Assembly: GCA_949291555.1 (NCBI GenBank)
Contig: CASEWE010000010.1
Span: 17,808 to 81,807, forward strand
Direction: 5' to 3'
Origin: an uncultured Bacteroidales bacterium
GTDB lineage: Bacteria; Bacteroidota; Bacteroidia; Bacteroidales; P3
DNA length: 64,000 nt
Under the pieces are notes generated by a model. That model was not told the DNA's origin, searched no databases, and was given only the letters and a program-made list of their open reading frames with translations. Of this stretch, positions 1 to 10,000 are shown in pieces (the stretch's first letter is position 1; each line of letters starts with the position of its first letter). Position numbers and translations under genes: made by a program.

Positions 1-688
1 GTACGACCAGATCCGGCAGTCGGTGGCCTATTCGCGCGCCAATGTGAAAATCTACGCCCCGCATTCGGGCCTGACCGTAGGGGAAGACGGGGCGACCCAT
101 CAGGCCTTGGAAGACATGGGGATGATGCGGATGATGCCCGGCATGGCGGTCGTGCACCCTTGCGATTACAATCAGGCCGTCCAGGCGACTCTGGCCGTGG
201 CCCGCTACCAAGGGCCGGTTTACTTGCGTTGCGGACGTCCGGCCGTCCCGAATTTCACGCCGGCGGATGCGGCGTTCGAAATCGGGAAAGGGCAGGTTCT
301 GCGCCAAGGGGAAGACTTGACCATGATAGCTATCGGGCACTTGGTCTGGCCGGCTTTGGAAGCGGCTTCGGCCTTGGATGAACAGGGAATCCATGCGGAG
401 GTGATCAACATGGCCACCTTGAAGCCCTTGGATGCGGATTGCGTGCTGGCTTCGGCCAGGAAGACCGGTTGCGTGCTGACTTGCGAGGAACACCAGCTCA
501 ACGGGGGGCTGGGCGATGCCGTGGCGCAGCTGCTGGCCCTGAATTTCCCGGTTCCCATGGAAATGGCCGGCGTGGAAGACCGTTTCGGCCAGAGCGGGAA
601 GCCCCAGGAACTGCTGGATTTTTACGGCTTGAATGTGCAAGGCCTCGTGGCTAAGGCGGGGAAACTCATGCAACGCAAGCGGGGATGA
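1..688 (+). CDS. Transketolase C-terminal subunit (5' end outside window)
   Basis: The reading frame is open from base 2 to the TGA at 686-688, so the gene starts before the window; about 228 residues are visible. The first residues (YDQIRQSVAYSRANVKIYA) and the following GEDGATHQ match the pyrimidine-binding domain of transketolase, and the second half is the transketolase C-terminal domain. Transketolase moves two-carbon ketol units between sugar phosphates in the non-oxidative pentose phosphate pathway using thiamine diphosphate. In many Bacteroidota the enzyme is split into an N- and a C-terminal subunit; whether this is a split or full-length gene cannot be seen here. The stop overlaps the start of mpl (ATGA), so the two are translationally coupled. 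Confidence 0.88.
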   Translation, partial: YDQIRQSVAYSRANVKIYAPHSGLTVGEDGATHQALEDMGMMRMMPGMAVVHPCDYNQAVQATLAVARYQGPVYLRCGRPAVPNFTPADAAFEIGKGQVLRQGEDLTMIAIGHLVWPALEAASALDEQGIHAEVINMATLKPLDADCVLASARKTGCVLTCEEHQLNGGLGDAVAQLLALNFPVPMEMAGVEDRFGQSGKPQELLDFYGLNVQGLVAKAGKLMQRKRG

Positions 689-2064
689 AGGCGCATTTCA
701 TAGCGATAGGCGGCAGCGCGATGCACAATCTGGCAATCGCGCTGCATCTGAAAGGCATCCGGGTGACCGGCTCGGACGATGAGATTTTCGAGCCGGCGCG
801 TTCCCGCCTTGCCCGTTACGGGTTGTTGCCGGAAAAGGCGGGATGGGATCCGGGAAAAATCGAGCCGGATTTGGATGCGGTCATTCTGGGCATGCACGCC
901 CGCGCCGATAATCCGGAGCTGGCACGGGCCAAGGAAATGGGGATTCCGATTTATTCTTACCCGGAATACCTTTACCAGCAGGCAAAAGGCAAGAAGCGGG
1001 TGGTAATCGGGGGAAGCCACGGGAAAACGACCGTCACGGCCATGGTCCTGCATGTGCTGAAAGCGGCAGGGATCGCGTGCGATTACATGGTGGGGGCCCA
1101 ATTGGCCGGCTACGATGTCATGGTGCGGTTGAGCGATACGGCCGGCATCATGGTCATAGAAGGCGACGAATACCTGACCTCGCCGCTCGACCCTCGTCCC
1201 AAGTTCCATTTGTACAAGCCGCATGTGGCGGTGATAAACGGGATAGCCTGGGATCATGTGAACGTGTTCCCGACTTTCGAAAACTATGTGGAACAGTTCC
1301 GGATTTTTGCCCGGAGCGTGGAGAAGGACGGGGTTTTGGCCTATTTCGCGGGGGATGCCTGCGTGAAGGAGGTCGGGGAACGCCTTGGCCGGGAGCGGCC
1401 GGATGTGCAGCTGCGGCCCTACGATGTTCCCGATTACGAAGTGCGGGCCGGGGGAACGTGGCTGCGTCATGGCGGAAAAGCCTTCCGGATGCAGGTTTTC
1501 GGGAGGCATAACATGCAGAATATCCGTGCGGCATGGGAGGTTTGCCGTTGCATGGGCGTGCAAGACGAGGTTTTCCTCGATGCCATTTCGAGCTTTTCCG
1601 GCGCTTCCCGGCGGTTGGAGAAAATCGGGGAGGATGGGCAGAAGGGCGTGGCCGTATTCAAGGACTTTGCCCATTCGCCTTCCAAGCTGAAGGCGACGAT
1701 AGCGGCGGTGAAGGAGCAGTACCCGGACAGGAAACTGGTAGCCTGCATGGAGTTGCATACGTTCAGCAGCCTGAGCCAGGCGTTTTTCCCGCAGTACAGG
1801 GGTTGCATGTCGGAAGCCGATGTGCCGGTGGTCTATTTCAACCCGAAAGCGGTGGAGCATAAGCGGTTGGCGCCCATTTCGGAAAAGATGGTCTCGGAGG
1901 CTTTCGGGCAACCGGGCTTGCAAGTGTTTTCCGACAGCGCTGCCATGGTGCGCCTGCTCGAAGGCATGGAATGGCGGAATGCCAACTTGCTTTGGATGAG
2001 TTCGGGAAACTTCGACGGCGTGGACGAGAAGCTGCTTGCGGACAGGATTTGCAACGGCAAGTAG
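685..2064 (+). CDS. mpl: UDP-MurNAc:L-Ala-gamma-D-Glu-meso-DAP ligase
   Basis: 459 residues, a Mur-ligase of the usual Mpl length. The N-terminal Rossmann-like domain begins IAIGGSAMHNLAIALH and carries GSDDEIFEPARSRL, typical of Mpl rather than MurC. The ATP-binding P-loop GGSHGKTT lies near residues 109-116. Mpl reattaches recycled murein tripeptide to UDP-MurNAc in the cytoplasm, sparing new synthesis. The ATG overlaps the transketolase stop by 4 nt. MurC is the main alternative, but the N-terminal signature and the lack of neighbouring mur genes favour Mpl. Confidence 0.9.
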   Translation: MKAHFIAIGGSAMHNLAIALHLKGIRVTGSDDEIFEPARSRLARYGLLPEKAGWDPGKIEPDLDAVILGMHARADNPELARAKEMGIPIYSYPEYLYQQAKGKKRVVIGGSHGKTTVTAMVLHVLKAAGIACDYMVGAQLAGYDVMVRLSDTAGIMVIEGDEYLTSPLDPRPKFHLYKPHVAVINGIAWDHVNVFPTFENYVEQFRIFARSVEKDGVLAYFAGDACVKEVGERLGRERPDVQLRPYDVPDYEVRAGGTWLRHGGKAFRMQVFGRHNMQNIRAAWEVCRCMGVQDEVFLDAISSFSGASRRLEKIGEDGQKGVAVFKDFAHSPSKLKATIAAVKEQYPDRKLVACMELHTFSSLSQAFFPQYRGCMSEADVPVVYFNPKAVEHKRLAPISEKMVSEAFGQPGLQVFSDSAAMVRLLEGMEWRNANLLWMSSGNFDGVDEKLLADRICNGK

Positions 2065-2106
2065 CCTTTCCGCGTCAGGACGGCCGCCCGGCCGGATTCT
2101 CCCGTT

Positions 2107-4443
2107 TTATTCCCCTTTCAGGGTTCCGGCAGGGTCGCAGCGGACGGATTTCATCGTCTGCTGCCATACCGCCATCAGCGATAAAAGCAAGGTGGCAACG
2201 GAAGCGGCAACGAAGATCCATCCGTATTTTTCTATCCGGTAGGTGAAAGGGGCCAGGTACAAGCGGGCCGCTCCTATCGACAAGGGGATTCCGGCCAAAA
2301 GCGCGACGCCGATCACGGCCAGGTAGTCGGACAAGTTCTGCAGGACAAGGCGTTGTAAGGGAATCCCGTAAATTTTCTTTATGGCATTGGCTTTTGCCCG
2401 GAGGCGGGAGAAATAGCAGCTCATGGCCGAAAGGCCCAGGGATGAGACTATGATGGCCGCGAGCATGAACAATTCCGCAAGTCGCATGGTATGGAAGCCC
2501 TCTTCTTGCAGTTCCGATAGGATGTCTTGGCAATAGCCCATGCAAAACGGCTCCACGTAGGTGCCGGTTTCTTCCGCGCACCATTGCTTGTAGGCCTCGA
2601 GGATCATTTCCCGGGCTTGTTCGCGGTTGCCGGTGGTTTGGAGCAGGAAAAGCGGGAAGGGGGGCATTTCTTCGGCCGGGACGACCGAAACCACCGCCAA
2701 GCCTTCTTCGCCGGTGTTGGAACCGTCGACCAGGAAATCTTCCAGGACGCCGGCCACCTGCTCGCATCCGGATGCCCGCTGGGAGAGCGTCTGGCTGATG
2801 TCGTGGTATTGGAGGTCGAACCCCGTCATGGCGAAAGCCCGTTCGGAAAACCAGGCCACATTGCGCGTAGGGGCGGAAAAATCATGTAAAATATTAAATC
2901 TTAACATATTGAATGCTGTGCTGTCCAGGCTCAGCAAACGGTAGGTGATTTCATCTCCGTTGCGGGTATGGCTTCGCTGACCGGTAGGGATGAATCCGGG
3001 GAACCCGTTCGAATGCCCGAGGCGCTCCACGCAGGGCAAGGCCCGGAGGCGGGCTTCCAGCTTTTCCTTGGAAGCCCCCTCCACGAAAGCCGAGAGCTGG
3101 AATTTGTTTTCCAAGTCGGCATTGACCGGCCGTCTGGCAACATGGCCCGTCTGGGCTTCCATGACGGCCGAAAGGCTTATCAGGAATACGGTCAGGAGGT
3201 TTTGCACGCCGATGAAGACCTTGCTGAAGACCATTTTGTTCTTTCTCCTGAAGTTTCCCTGCACGATGCCTATCGGGGAATAACGGCGGGAAACCAACGA
3301 GGGCGCCAGGCCGGCGACGCAGCCGATGACGAGGATGGACGAAAGGAAAAGGGCGGCGCTTTTCAGAGAAAAGGGAATTTCGGCTTCCATGCTTGAGGAA
3401 AGCAGGCTGTTCACGTAAGGCAAGGCGGCCGAAGCCAAGGCCAAGGCCAGCAGGAAACAGAGCGCGGTGAAGAGGACGGCCTCCCCGGTTTGCCGCAGGA
3501 ACACGCCGGTGCGGCTTTCGCCCAGCAACCGGCGGATGGCTATCTCTTTGGCCCGGTTCCCTATCAAGGCCGTGTTGAGGTTCACGTAGTTGAGCAAGGC
3601 CGAAACCAGCAGCACGAGCACGATCGCCCCCAGCATGCGCAGTTTTCCCCGGTCGCCCTTGTGCAGCATTTCCGTCCCGACGTTTTTCGGGCTGAAAAAA
3701 ACCTCGTCCAGCCGGGTAATGGAGGCGGACTTGAGGAAGAAATTCCCGTAGAAAGGGTAGTTCCGGGCGCAGACCTGATCTACTTTCTCCTGCAAGAGGC
3801 AGCGGTCGGCATGGGGAACCGCCTTGAAAATCGTCAAGGGGGCGAAGTGGTCGAAAGGGTCCTGCCGGCTGTAGGGGTTGAGCGGGTTTTCGGCCGGCAG
3901 GAAAATATCGGTTTCCTTGAAAAGGGTGTTCCGGAAATCTTCCACGATTCCGGCAACGACCAGCGCTTTCCCGTCGAGGGTCAGAGTCTTTCCCAGGACT
4001 TGCTTTTCGGAGGGGAAAACCCGTTTGGCGAAACTTTCGCTCAGCAGGATATGGTCGGCAATGTCCAATTCCTCGGCCGAACCGGCAAGGATGCGGTAGT
4101 TGGTGAAGATTTGGAAGAAGTGCTTGTCGGTGGCGTAGACGCGGGCCTGGATTTTCCCATCGCCCGCTTCTACGGGCAGGTCGAAGCTCATGATCCGGGT
4201 GAGGGTCTCGATTTCGGGGATTTCGGCGGAAAGCGGCCCGGCGATTCCGTAGGAGAGGCCGATAACGTCTTGCGTGCCGGTGAAATAGATGTCCTTGCAG
4301 GAAGGCGTTTCGCGCGTGATGGAAAACTGGCGGAGCGCGAACGAGCTGATAATCAGCAGGAATCCCAAAGCGGTGCTCAGGCTGAGGATTTCGATGAGCG
4401 TGAAGGATTTGTTTCGCAGCAGGAAGACCCAGTAGCTTTTCAT
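2107..4443 (-). CDS. FtsX-family ABC transporter permease
   Basis: 778 residues from the ATG at 4443 (MKSYWVFLLRNKSFT), which begins directly with the cytoplasmic stretch and first membrane helix usual for this family; a further upstream in-frame start would add 54 residues of low-complexity, non-family sequence and was not used. Architecture: membrane helix near residues 20-40, MacB-type periplasmic domain, a three-helix FtsX unit around the middle, another periplasmic domain and a final FtsX unit at the C-terminus. Such paired-FtsX permeases work with a separate ATPase in lipoprotein or peptide export or mechanotransmission. No ATPase gene is adjacent, so the substrate is unknown. It converges on mpl with a 42-nt gap. 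Confidence 0.85.
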   Translation of the reverse strand: MKSYWVFLLRNKSFTLIEILSLSTALGFLLIISSFALRQFSITRETPSCKDIYFTGTQDVIGLSYGIAGPLSAEIPEIETLTRIMSFDLPVEAGDGKIQARVYATDKHFFQIFTNYRILAGSAEELDIADHILLSESFAKRVFPSEKQVLGKTLTLDGKALVVAGIVEDFRNTLFKETDIFLPAENPLNPYSRQDPFDHFAPLTIFKAVPHADRCLLQEKVDQVCARNYPFYGNFFLKSASITRLDEVFFSPKNVGTEMLHKGDRGKLRMLGAIVLVLLVSALLNYVNLNTALIGNRAKEIAIRRLLGESRTGVFLRQTGEAVLFTALCFLLALALASAALPYVNSLLSSSMEAEIPFSLKSAALFLSSILVIGCVAGLAPSLVSRRYSPIGIVQGNFRRKNKMVFSKVFIGVQNLLTVFLISLSAVMEAQTGHVARRPVNADLENKFQLSAFVEGASKEKLEARLRALPCVERLGHSNGFPGFIPTGQRSHTRNGDEITYRLLSLDSTAFNMLRFNILHDFSAPTRNVAWFSERAFAMTGFDLQYHDISQTLSQRASGCEQVAGVLEDFLVDGSNTGEEGLAVVSVVPAEEMPPFPLFLLQTTGNREQAREMILEAYKQWCAEETGTYVEPFCMGYCQDILSELQEEGFHTMRLAELFMLAAIIVSSLGLSAMSCYFSRLRAKANAIKKIYGIPLQRLVLQNLSDYLAVIGVALLAGIPLSIGAARLYLAPFTYRIEKYGWIFVAASVATLLLSLMAVWQQTMKSVRCDPAGTLKGE

Positions 4444-4581
4444 GCGGTTCGTTTTCTCGTTTCGCGCGCATTTCCCGGAAGGAATGCCGCCGCAAGCAGC
4501 GGAAAGCCCATGTGCATAATTTGTGCCATCCATCGCAACGGATTGGGGCTGTTTCCATTGCCTTTTCTTTCGGGAATCCGG

Positions 4582-4635
4582 CTGTAAAAAACTTTTACAG
4601 GGCATGTCAGTTTATTTTACAAGTCATTTTACAAG
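4582..4635. repeat. Palindrome and repeated TTTTACA motifs in a divergent intergenic region
   Basis: The 339-nt gap between the permease start (4443) and the EFR1 ferredoxin start (4783) holds a perfect palindrome, CTGTAAAA-AAC-TTTTACAG (4582-4600), and two further copies of TTTTACAAG at 4615-4623 and 4627-4635. Start-to-start spacings are 22 and 12 nt. Such arrays in a divergent promoter region suggest binding sites for a dimeric or cooperative regulator, possibly acting on both genes. I see no clear TAnnTTTG box in either direction and no other gene in the gap. Confidence 0.5.
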
Positions 4636-4782
4636 GATTCTTCCTGCTTGCGGCCTGCATCCGGCGGCCGGGCGGGATTGCAGAATTTTGTGCGGCTGCT
4701 TAACTTCGCGAACCGGCTCTCGGCCGCCTGTTTCCCGCCGGGTTTTCCGGCAGGAGCGCCAGGGCTTGGAAATCGGTTAGCG

Positions 4783-5577
4783 ATGGTATTTTATCTTTCA
4801 GCGACAGGAAATTCCCATTGGGCGGCTTTGCAGATAGCCCGGCATTTCGGCGGGGCCCTGTATTCCATGGCGGACGAAATGCGGAAAACCGCCGGGAAGC
4901 TTTCCTACGAGGTCGGGCCCGGCGAGCGGGTCTTCTTCGTCTTTCCCGTGCATGCCTGGGGTCCGGCCTTGCTGGCCGGAAGGTTCGTGTCCCGGCTCGA
5001 ATTGGCCGGATACCGGGATCAGGAAGTCTTTTCGGTCTGCACTTGCGGCGATACTTGCGGCAATACCGACCATCTCATGGCCCGCCGCCTTGCCAAGGCC
5101 GGGCTCCGGCAGCGCGCTTGTTTCTCGGTGGCCATGCCCAACACCTACATCCTGATGAAGGGATTCGGCCTCGACAGCCCGGAACTGGCCCGGGAAAAGC
5201 TTTCCCGGGCTCCCGGCCGGGTTTCGGAAATCGTGCGCCGGATCGAGGCCGGCGGCAACGCGGAAGGCTTGTACCAGCGGGGAAGCAAGCCGTTCCTGAA
5301 GAGCGGCATCGTGCATCCCTTGTTCGGCCGGTTCGCGGTGAAGCGTTGCCAGTTCCATGCCGATGGGAATTGCATTTCCTGCGGCTTGTGCGCCCAGGTC
5401 TGCCCTACCGGCAACATCCGCATGGAAGCAGGGAAGCCCGTTTGGGGAAAAGATTGCGTGCAGTGCACCGCCTGCATACACCATTGCCCGGAAAAAGCCT
5501 TGCAGTTCGCGGATTTGACGCAGACCCAGGACCGCTACCTCCATCCCGGCGAGCGGGCCGGATGGCAGGAGGAATGA
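4783..5577 (+). CDS. EFR1-family flavodoxin/ferredoxin protein
   Basis: 264 residues from the ATG at 4783; the preceding in-frame codons do not resemble protein. The N-terminus MVFYLSATGNSHWAA is a flavodoxin-like FMN phosphate loop. The C-terminal part carries two [4Fe-4S] clusters: CISCGLCAQVCP followed by CVQCTACIHHCP. This fits the EFR1 family of small cytoplasmic electron carriers with a flavodoxin-like domain joined to a 2x[4Fe-4S] ferredoxin, frequent in anaerobes. The redox partner is not known. The sbcDC genes follow after 43 nt, without an evident functional link. Confidence 0.85.
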   Translation: MVFYLSATGNSHWAALQIARHFGGALYSMADEMRKTAGKLSYEVGPGERVFFVFPVHAWGPALLAGRFVSRLELAGYRDQEVFSVCTCGDTCGNTDHLMARRLAKAGLRQRACFSVAMPNTYILMKGFGLDSPELAREKLSRAPGRVSEIVRRIEAGGNAEGLYQRGSKPFLKSGIVHPLFGRFAVKRCQFHADGNCISCGLCAQVCPTGNIRMEAGKPVWGKDCVQCTACIHHCPEKALQFADLTQTQDRYLHPGERAGWQEE

Positions 5578-5620
5578 CCGGGGCAGGCAAGGGGCGTTCA
5601 CACGGGAAAAGCAGCGGAAC

Positions 5621-6886
5621 ATGAAGATACTCCATACCAGCGACTGGCACCTCGGACAGAGCCTCGGCGGTTACGACCGGACGGAAGAATTCAAGGACTT
5701 TTTCCGTCAGATAGAAGGAATCGCGGCGGCGGAGAAGCCCGATGTCCTGGTCGTCGCGGGCGATATTTACGACAACAGCATGCCCTCGGCAGCCGTCCAG
5801 AACCTCTATGTCGATTCCATGTTGTCCCTTCACCGGGCCTGCCCCTCGATGCAGGTGGTGGTCACGGCCGGCAACCACGACAGCGGCTTGCGCCTGGAAA
5901 TCGGGAAAGATTTGTGGGGGGCTTTCGGGATCCATGTCATCGGCGGCCTGCGGCGGGTCGAGCGCCGGCTTCCTTCGGGCGAAGTCCGGATGGAAACCGA
6001 TCTGGAGCGCCATATCGTGGAAATTGTTTCCGATAGCGGGCAGTTGAAAGGCTACGTGGCGGCCGTGCCTTTCGTGCATGCCGTCAATTTCCCCGACCTC
6101 ACGGGCGATACGCCTGCGGGAGAGCGCCCGCGCCGCTTCTTCCAAGCCTTGCTCGATGCCGTTTCCCGCCGCAATGAAAAGGGATTGCCGGTGGTGATGA
6201 CGGCCCATCTCGCCCTGCTTGGCGGGGACTTTTCCTGGCATGCTTCCGCCGCTTTCCGGAAAGGCGTGATCGGGGGAGAGGAGTGCATGGGCTTCGAAAG
6301 CATGGGGACGGGTTTCGATTACCTGGCGCTCGGGCATATCCACAAGGCCCAGGCCGTTCCCGGCACCGGGGGAAGGGCGCGTTACAGCGGTTCGGTCGTG
6401 CCGGTCGGTTTCGAGGAAACCCAGCCGCATTCGGTTTCCCTCGTCGAGATCGACCAGCATGGAAGCCAGCCCGAGGTGGAACTGTTCCCTTTGCGGACAC
6501 TCCTTCCGGTATTGACGCTTCCCGAGCAGCCTTTGCCTTTCGAGGAGGCTTTGGCAAGCCTTTCCGCCCTGCCTGCGGAGCAAGCCTGCTACCTGCGCTT
6601 GCAGGTGAAGATGAAAGATTTCCTTCCTGCCAACAGCGCGGAAAGGGTGGTGGCGGCCTTGGAGGGTAAAAAGGCCCGGTACTGCTACATCCAGCCGGTT
6701 TTCGAGAAGATGGAGGCGGAAAGCGGGCGGAGGCCCGATTTCACGGCGGCCCAGATAAGCCGGCAGTCGCCCGTGGAGTTGGCGAAGGCCTATTACCGGG
6801 AGAAGCAAGGGACGGAAATGGATGCGGATCTGACGGGCTTGCTGGAGCAGGTTTGCCGGGAACTGGAACAAGAAAAGGAAGGCTGA
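5621..6886 (+). CDS. sbcD: Exonuclease SbcCD, nuclease subunit D
   Basis: 421 residues. Metal-dependent phosphoesterase motifs in order: TSDWHLGQ at the N-terminus, GDIYDN, GNHDSG and a later GHIHKAQ. SbcD is the Mre11 homologue; with SbcC it trims hairpins and protein-blocked DNA ends. The length and motif set are normal. sbcC follows on the same strand after 136 nt, an unusually long gap for this pair but without a visible promoter. Confidence 0.95.
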   Translation: MKILHTSDWHLGQSLGGYDRTEEFKDFFRQIEGIAAAEKPDVLVVAGDIYDNSMPSAAVQNLYVDSMLSLHRACPSMQVVVTAGNHDSGLRLEIGKDLWGAFGIHVIGGLRRVERRLPSGEVRMETDLERHIVEIVSDSGQLKGYVAAVPFVHAVNFPDLTGDTPAGERPRRFFQALLDAVSRRNEKGLPVVMTAHLALLGGDFSWHASAAFRKGVIGGEECMGFESMGTGFDYLALGHIHKAQAVPGTGGRARYSGSVVPVGFEETQPHSVSLVEIDQHGSQPEVELFPLRTLLPVLTLPEQPLPFEEALASLSALPAEQACYLRLQVKMKDFLPANSAERVVAALEGKKARYCYIQPVFEKMEAESGRRPDFTAAQISRQSPVELAKAYYREKQGTEMDADLTGLLEQVCRELEQEKEG

Positions 6887-7022
6887 AGCGGCCTGTTCCC
6901 TTGTCCGGGATAGAAGACCCGGCCGCGGCGAGGGAGGCAAGGGGGAAAAGCCGGGGGCGCGGGAAGGGGAAACCGGGGCTTTGCGGCCTCGTGCCGGCCC
7001 GGCTTGGTAAAAAAACGGAAAG

Positions 7023-10000
7023 ATGAAATTCAAGCGCTTGGAAATACGCAATCTGGCGTCTATCGAAACGGCGGAAATCGATTTCGAGAAAGGGCCGCTC
7101 GCCCGCCATCCCATTTTCCTTATCTGCGGGGAGACGGGTTCGGGGAAAAGCACCTTGCTCGATGCCATCTGCCTGGCCTTGTACGACAATTCGCCCCGCT
7201 TCGAAGCCTCTTCTTCCAATAGCTTCGAAGTGAAGAACCTGCAAATCCGCAACAACGACCAGAAGCAGATCCTCAAAGAGAATACCGTGGAAGGCTGGGC
7301 CCGCCTCGATTTCGAGGGGAACGACGGCAAGGCCTATTCCGCCCGGTGGACGGTGCGGCGGCTGCGGCGTTCCTTGGAACGGGAGCCCAAGCGGGAATGG
7401 AGCCTTTCCTGGGTGGACGGCGGCCAGGAGCAGACGCTGGTGCAGGTCTGGGAGATAAAGGCCAAGATCCAGGAGGTGGTCGGCTTGAGTTTCGAGCAGT
7501 TCTGCCGGACTTCGATGCTGGCCCAGGGGGAGTTCACCCGTTTCCTGAAAAGCAACGACAACGAGAAAGCCGACATCCTGGAAAAACTGGCCGATGCCGG
7601 CTATTTCGCCAAGGTGGGGGAACGCATATACCAGAAAGCCGCGGCCAAGCAGCAGGCCTGCCAGGAGGCCGAGCGGGAAATCGCGCTTCTGGAAGTGCTT
7701 TCCCCGGAGGAGCTCCAGGGCTTGCAGGCGGAAAAGGCGGGAATCCTTTCGCAATTGGAAGCTTGCGGGCGGAGGCTCGATGATTTGCAGGGAAAATGCA
7801 GCTGGCTCGAAAAAGAGCAGCAGCTGCAGCAGCAGGCGGCAACCGCCCGGGAGGGCCTTTCCTCGGCCAAGGCCGCGATGGAATCGGAAGCATACAAGGA
7901 AAAGGAGCAATTGCGGCAGGATTGGGAGCAATCGGTCGAAGCCCGTCTCTACCGGAAGAATCTTGCCGGCATCGGACAGGAAGCGGAGGGGGTGGAAGCC
8001 GCTTTGGCGGAAGCCCTGCAGGAATTGGCGCGCCTGCTGTCGGGGAAGCAGGCCTTGGAACAGGCTTTGGCGCAGGAGGAAACGGCAATAGGGCAGCTGC
8101 AGGACCGTTTGAAAGCGGAGGAGGGACACCGGGACATGTACCGGGAGAGCCAAGCCATCCTTGTCCGTCTCCAAGCGGTGGCCGAAGCCCGGGATGCCTA
8201 CCGCGACGCATCGAAGAAGAAGCGCCAGGCGGAGGCGGACATCCTCGAAAAGCAGAAGGAAGCGGAGGAGCTCGCCGGGAAGATAGAAGGCTTGCGCCCC
8301 GCTATCGACCAGCAGGAAGAAAAGCTCCGGGCCTTGCAGGAGGAATGCGGGAAGGCCGATCTGCAGGACTTGCACGAAAAGCAGTCGGCGGCAAGCCTCC
8401 GCATAGAGAAGATAGAGGACGCCAAGCGGAAGTTGGAAGACATGGGCAGGATCGTCGAGGCTCGGGGCCGTTTGGAGAAAGAAGCCGGCGAGCTTTCGCT
8501 CCAGCAGGAGAAGTTGCGGCAGGAAAGCGAGGCGTTGGAAAAATCGGAAGAAGACGCCGGGAAAGAACTGGACGAAGCCGGAAAGCTCTTGGAGGCGGTC
8601 AAAAGCAGCGTGGGCGACATGGCAAAAGCCTTGCGGGCGGCTTTGCACGTGGGCGATGCCTGCCCGGTGTGCGGGGCCAAGGTATCTGCCTTGCTTCGGG
8701 ACGAGGATTTCCAGAAGGCTTACGATCCGGTCAAGCAGCGGTACGAGGAAGCCGGGGCGGCTTGCCGGGAAATAGCCGGGAAGCGGTCGGCCAACCAGTC
8801 CAAGCAGGAAATCTGCCGCAAAAGCTTGGAAACGCTCCGGGAGAAGGAGGAGGAATGCGGGCAGGATTTCGGCAAGGCAAGCGCCGCCTTCGCCGGCTCG
8901 CTCCGCAAGGCGGGCATCGAGGCGGCGGGCATCGAGCCCGAGGGCAAGGAGCCGGAACAGCCGGCTTTCTGGGAGAAAAGCGCCGGCGAGGATCCGGGCG
9001 GTATTCCTTGGGCGGAAATCCCCTTGCAGACGGAAAGGATTTCCCGCCTTCTGGAAGAAAAAGCCTCCGCGGCAGGCAAGGAAAAGGAAAATCTGGAAAA
9101 CGCCATCCGCGCGGCCAACGCGCAGGCCAAGGCCTTGCAGGCGATGCAGGCGGCCAAAGACGGGCTTTTGAAGCAGGAAAAGGAACTGACCGGCGCGCAA
9201 TCCAAGTGCAAGGCCGACTTGGCGGCTTTGCAAGCCGGGCGTTCCGCCTGGGAAACGCAGATGGACGCCAGCAGGAAAACCGTCGACGACCAGCGGCAGG
9301 CTTTGGAGGAAAGCATCTCCTGGCCGGACTGGAAGGAAGCGTTCGCCTCGGATCCGGAGGCGTTCAAGAAGCGGTTGCAGGAAGCCTCCGAGGCTTTCCT
9401 GGCCGACAGCAAGGCGTTGGAAGACAAGGCGCATGCGCGGGACTTGCGGGAAAAAGAGCGCGACTCGGCGAGCGAATCGTTCTCGGCCATGAAGAAGCAA
9501 TTGGGCCAAGCCTTCCCGGCGGAGGCCTCCGGAAAATGGGAGGAGGAAAGGCCGCCCAAGGATTTGCCAAAGCTGTGCACGGCCTTGCAGGCCCGTTTCG
9601 CCTCGCTGCTTTCGCAAAAGGAATCCTGTGCCCGCCAGCGCGCGGAGATTGCAGGCAAGCTGGCCGGTTTCCATGCCGCCCATCCCGGCATCGGCCCGGA
9701 ACGCTTGGATTTCCTGATGGGGCATGCAACCGAGGCGGAGGCGGCGCGGCAATACAGCGAACGCTGCCGGAAAACCTTCACGGAGGCCGAGGCGGCGGTT
9801 GCCCAAGCGGGGAAACTGCTCCAAACCCATGCGGCCGGAAAGCCGGCCCTGTCCGAGGGCGAAGACCGGGAAACCCTTCCGGGGCTTCTTGAAGAAAGCC
9901 GCCGGGAAAGCGGCCGCCTGAACCGGGAGCTGGGGGCCTTGGATCAGCGCCTGGAGGCCGATTCCCGCCGCCGGGAGGGCTTGAAGGAGAAAATCCGCCA

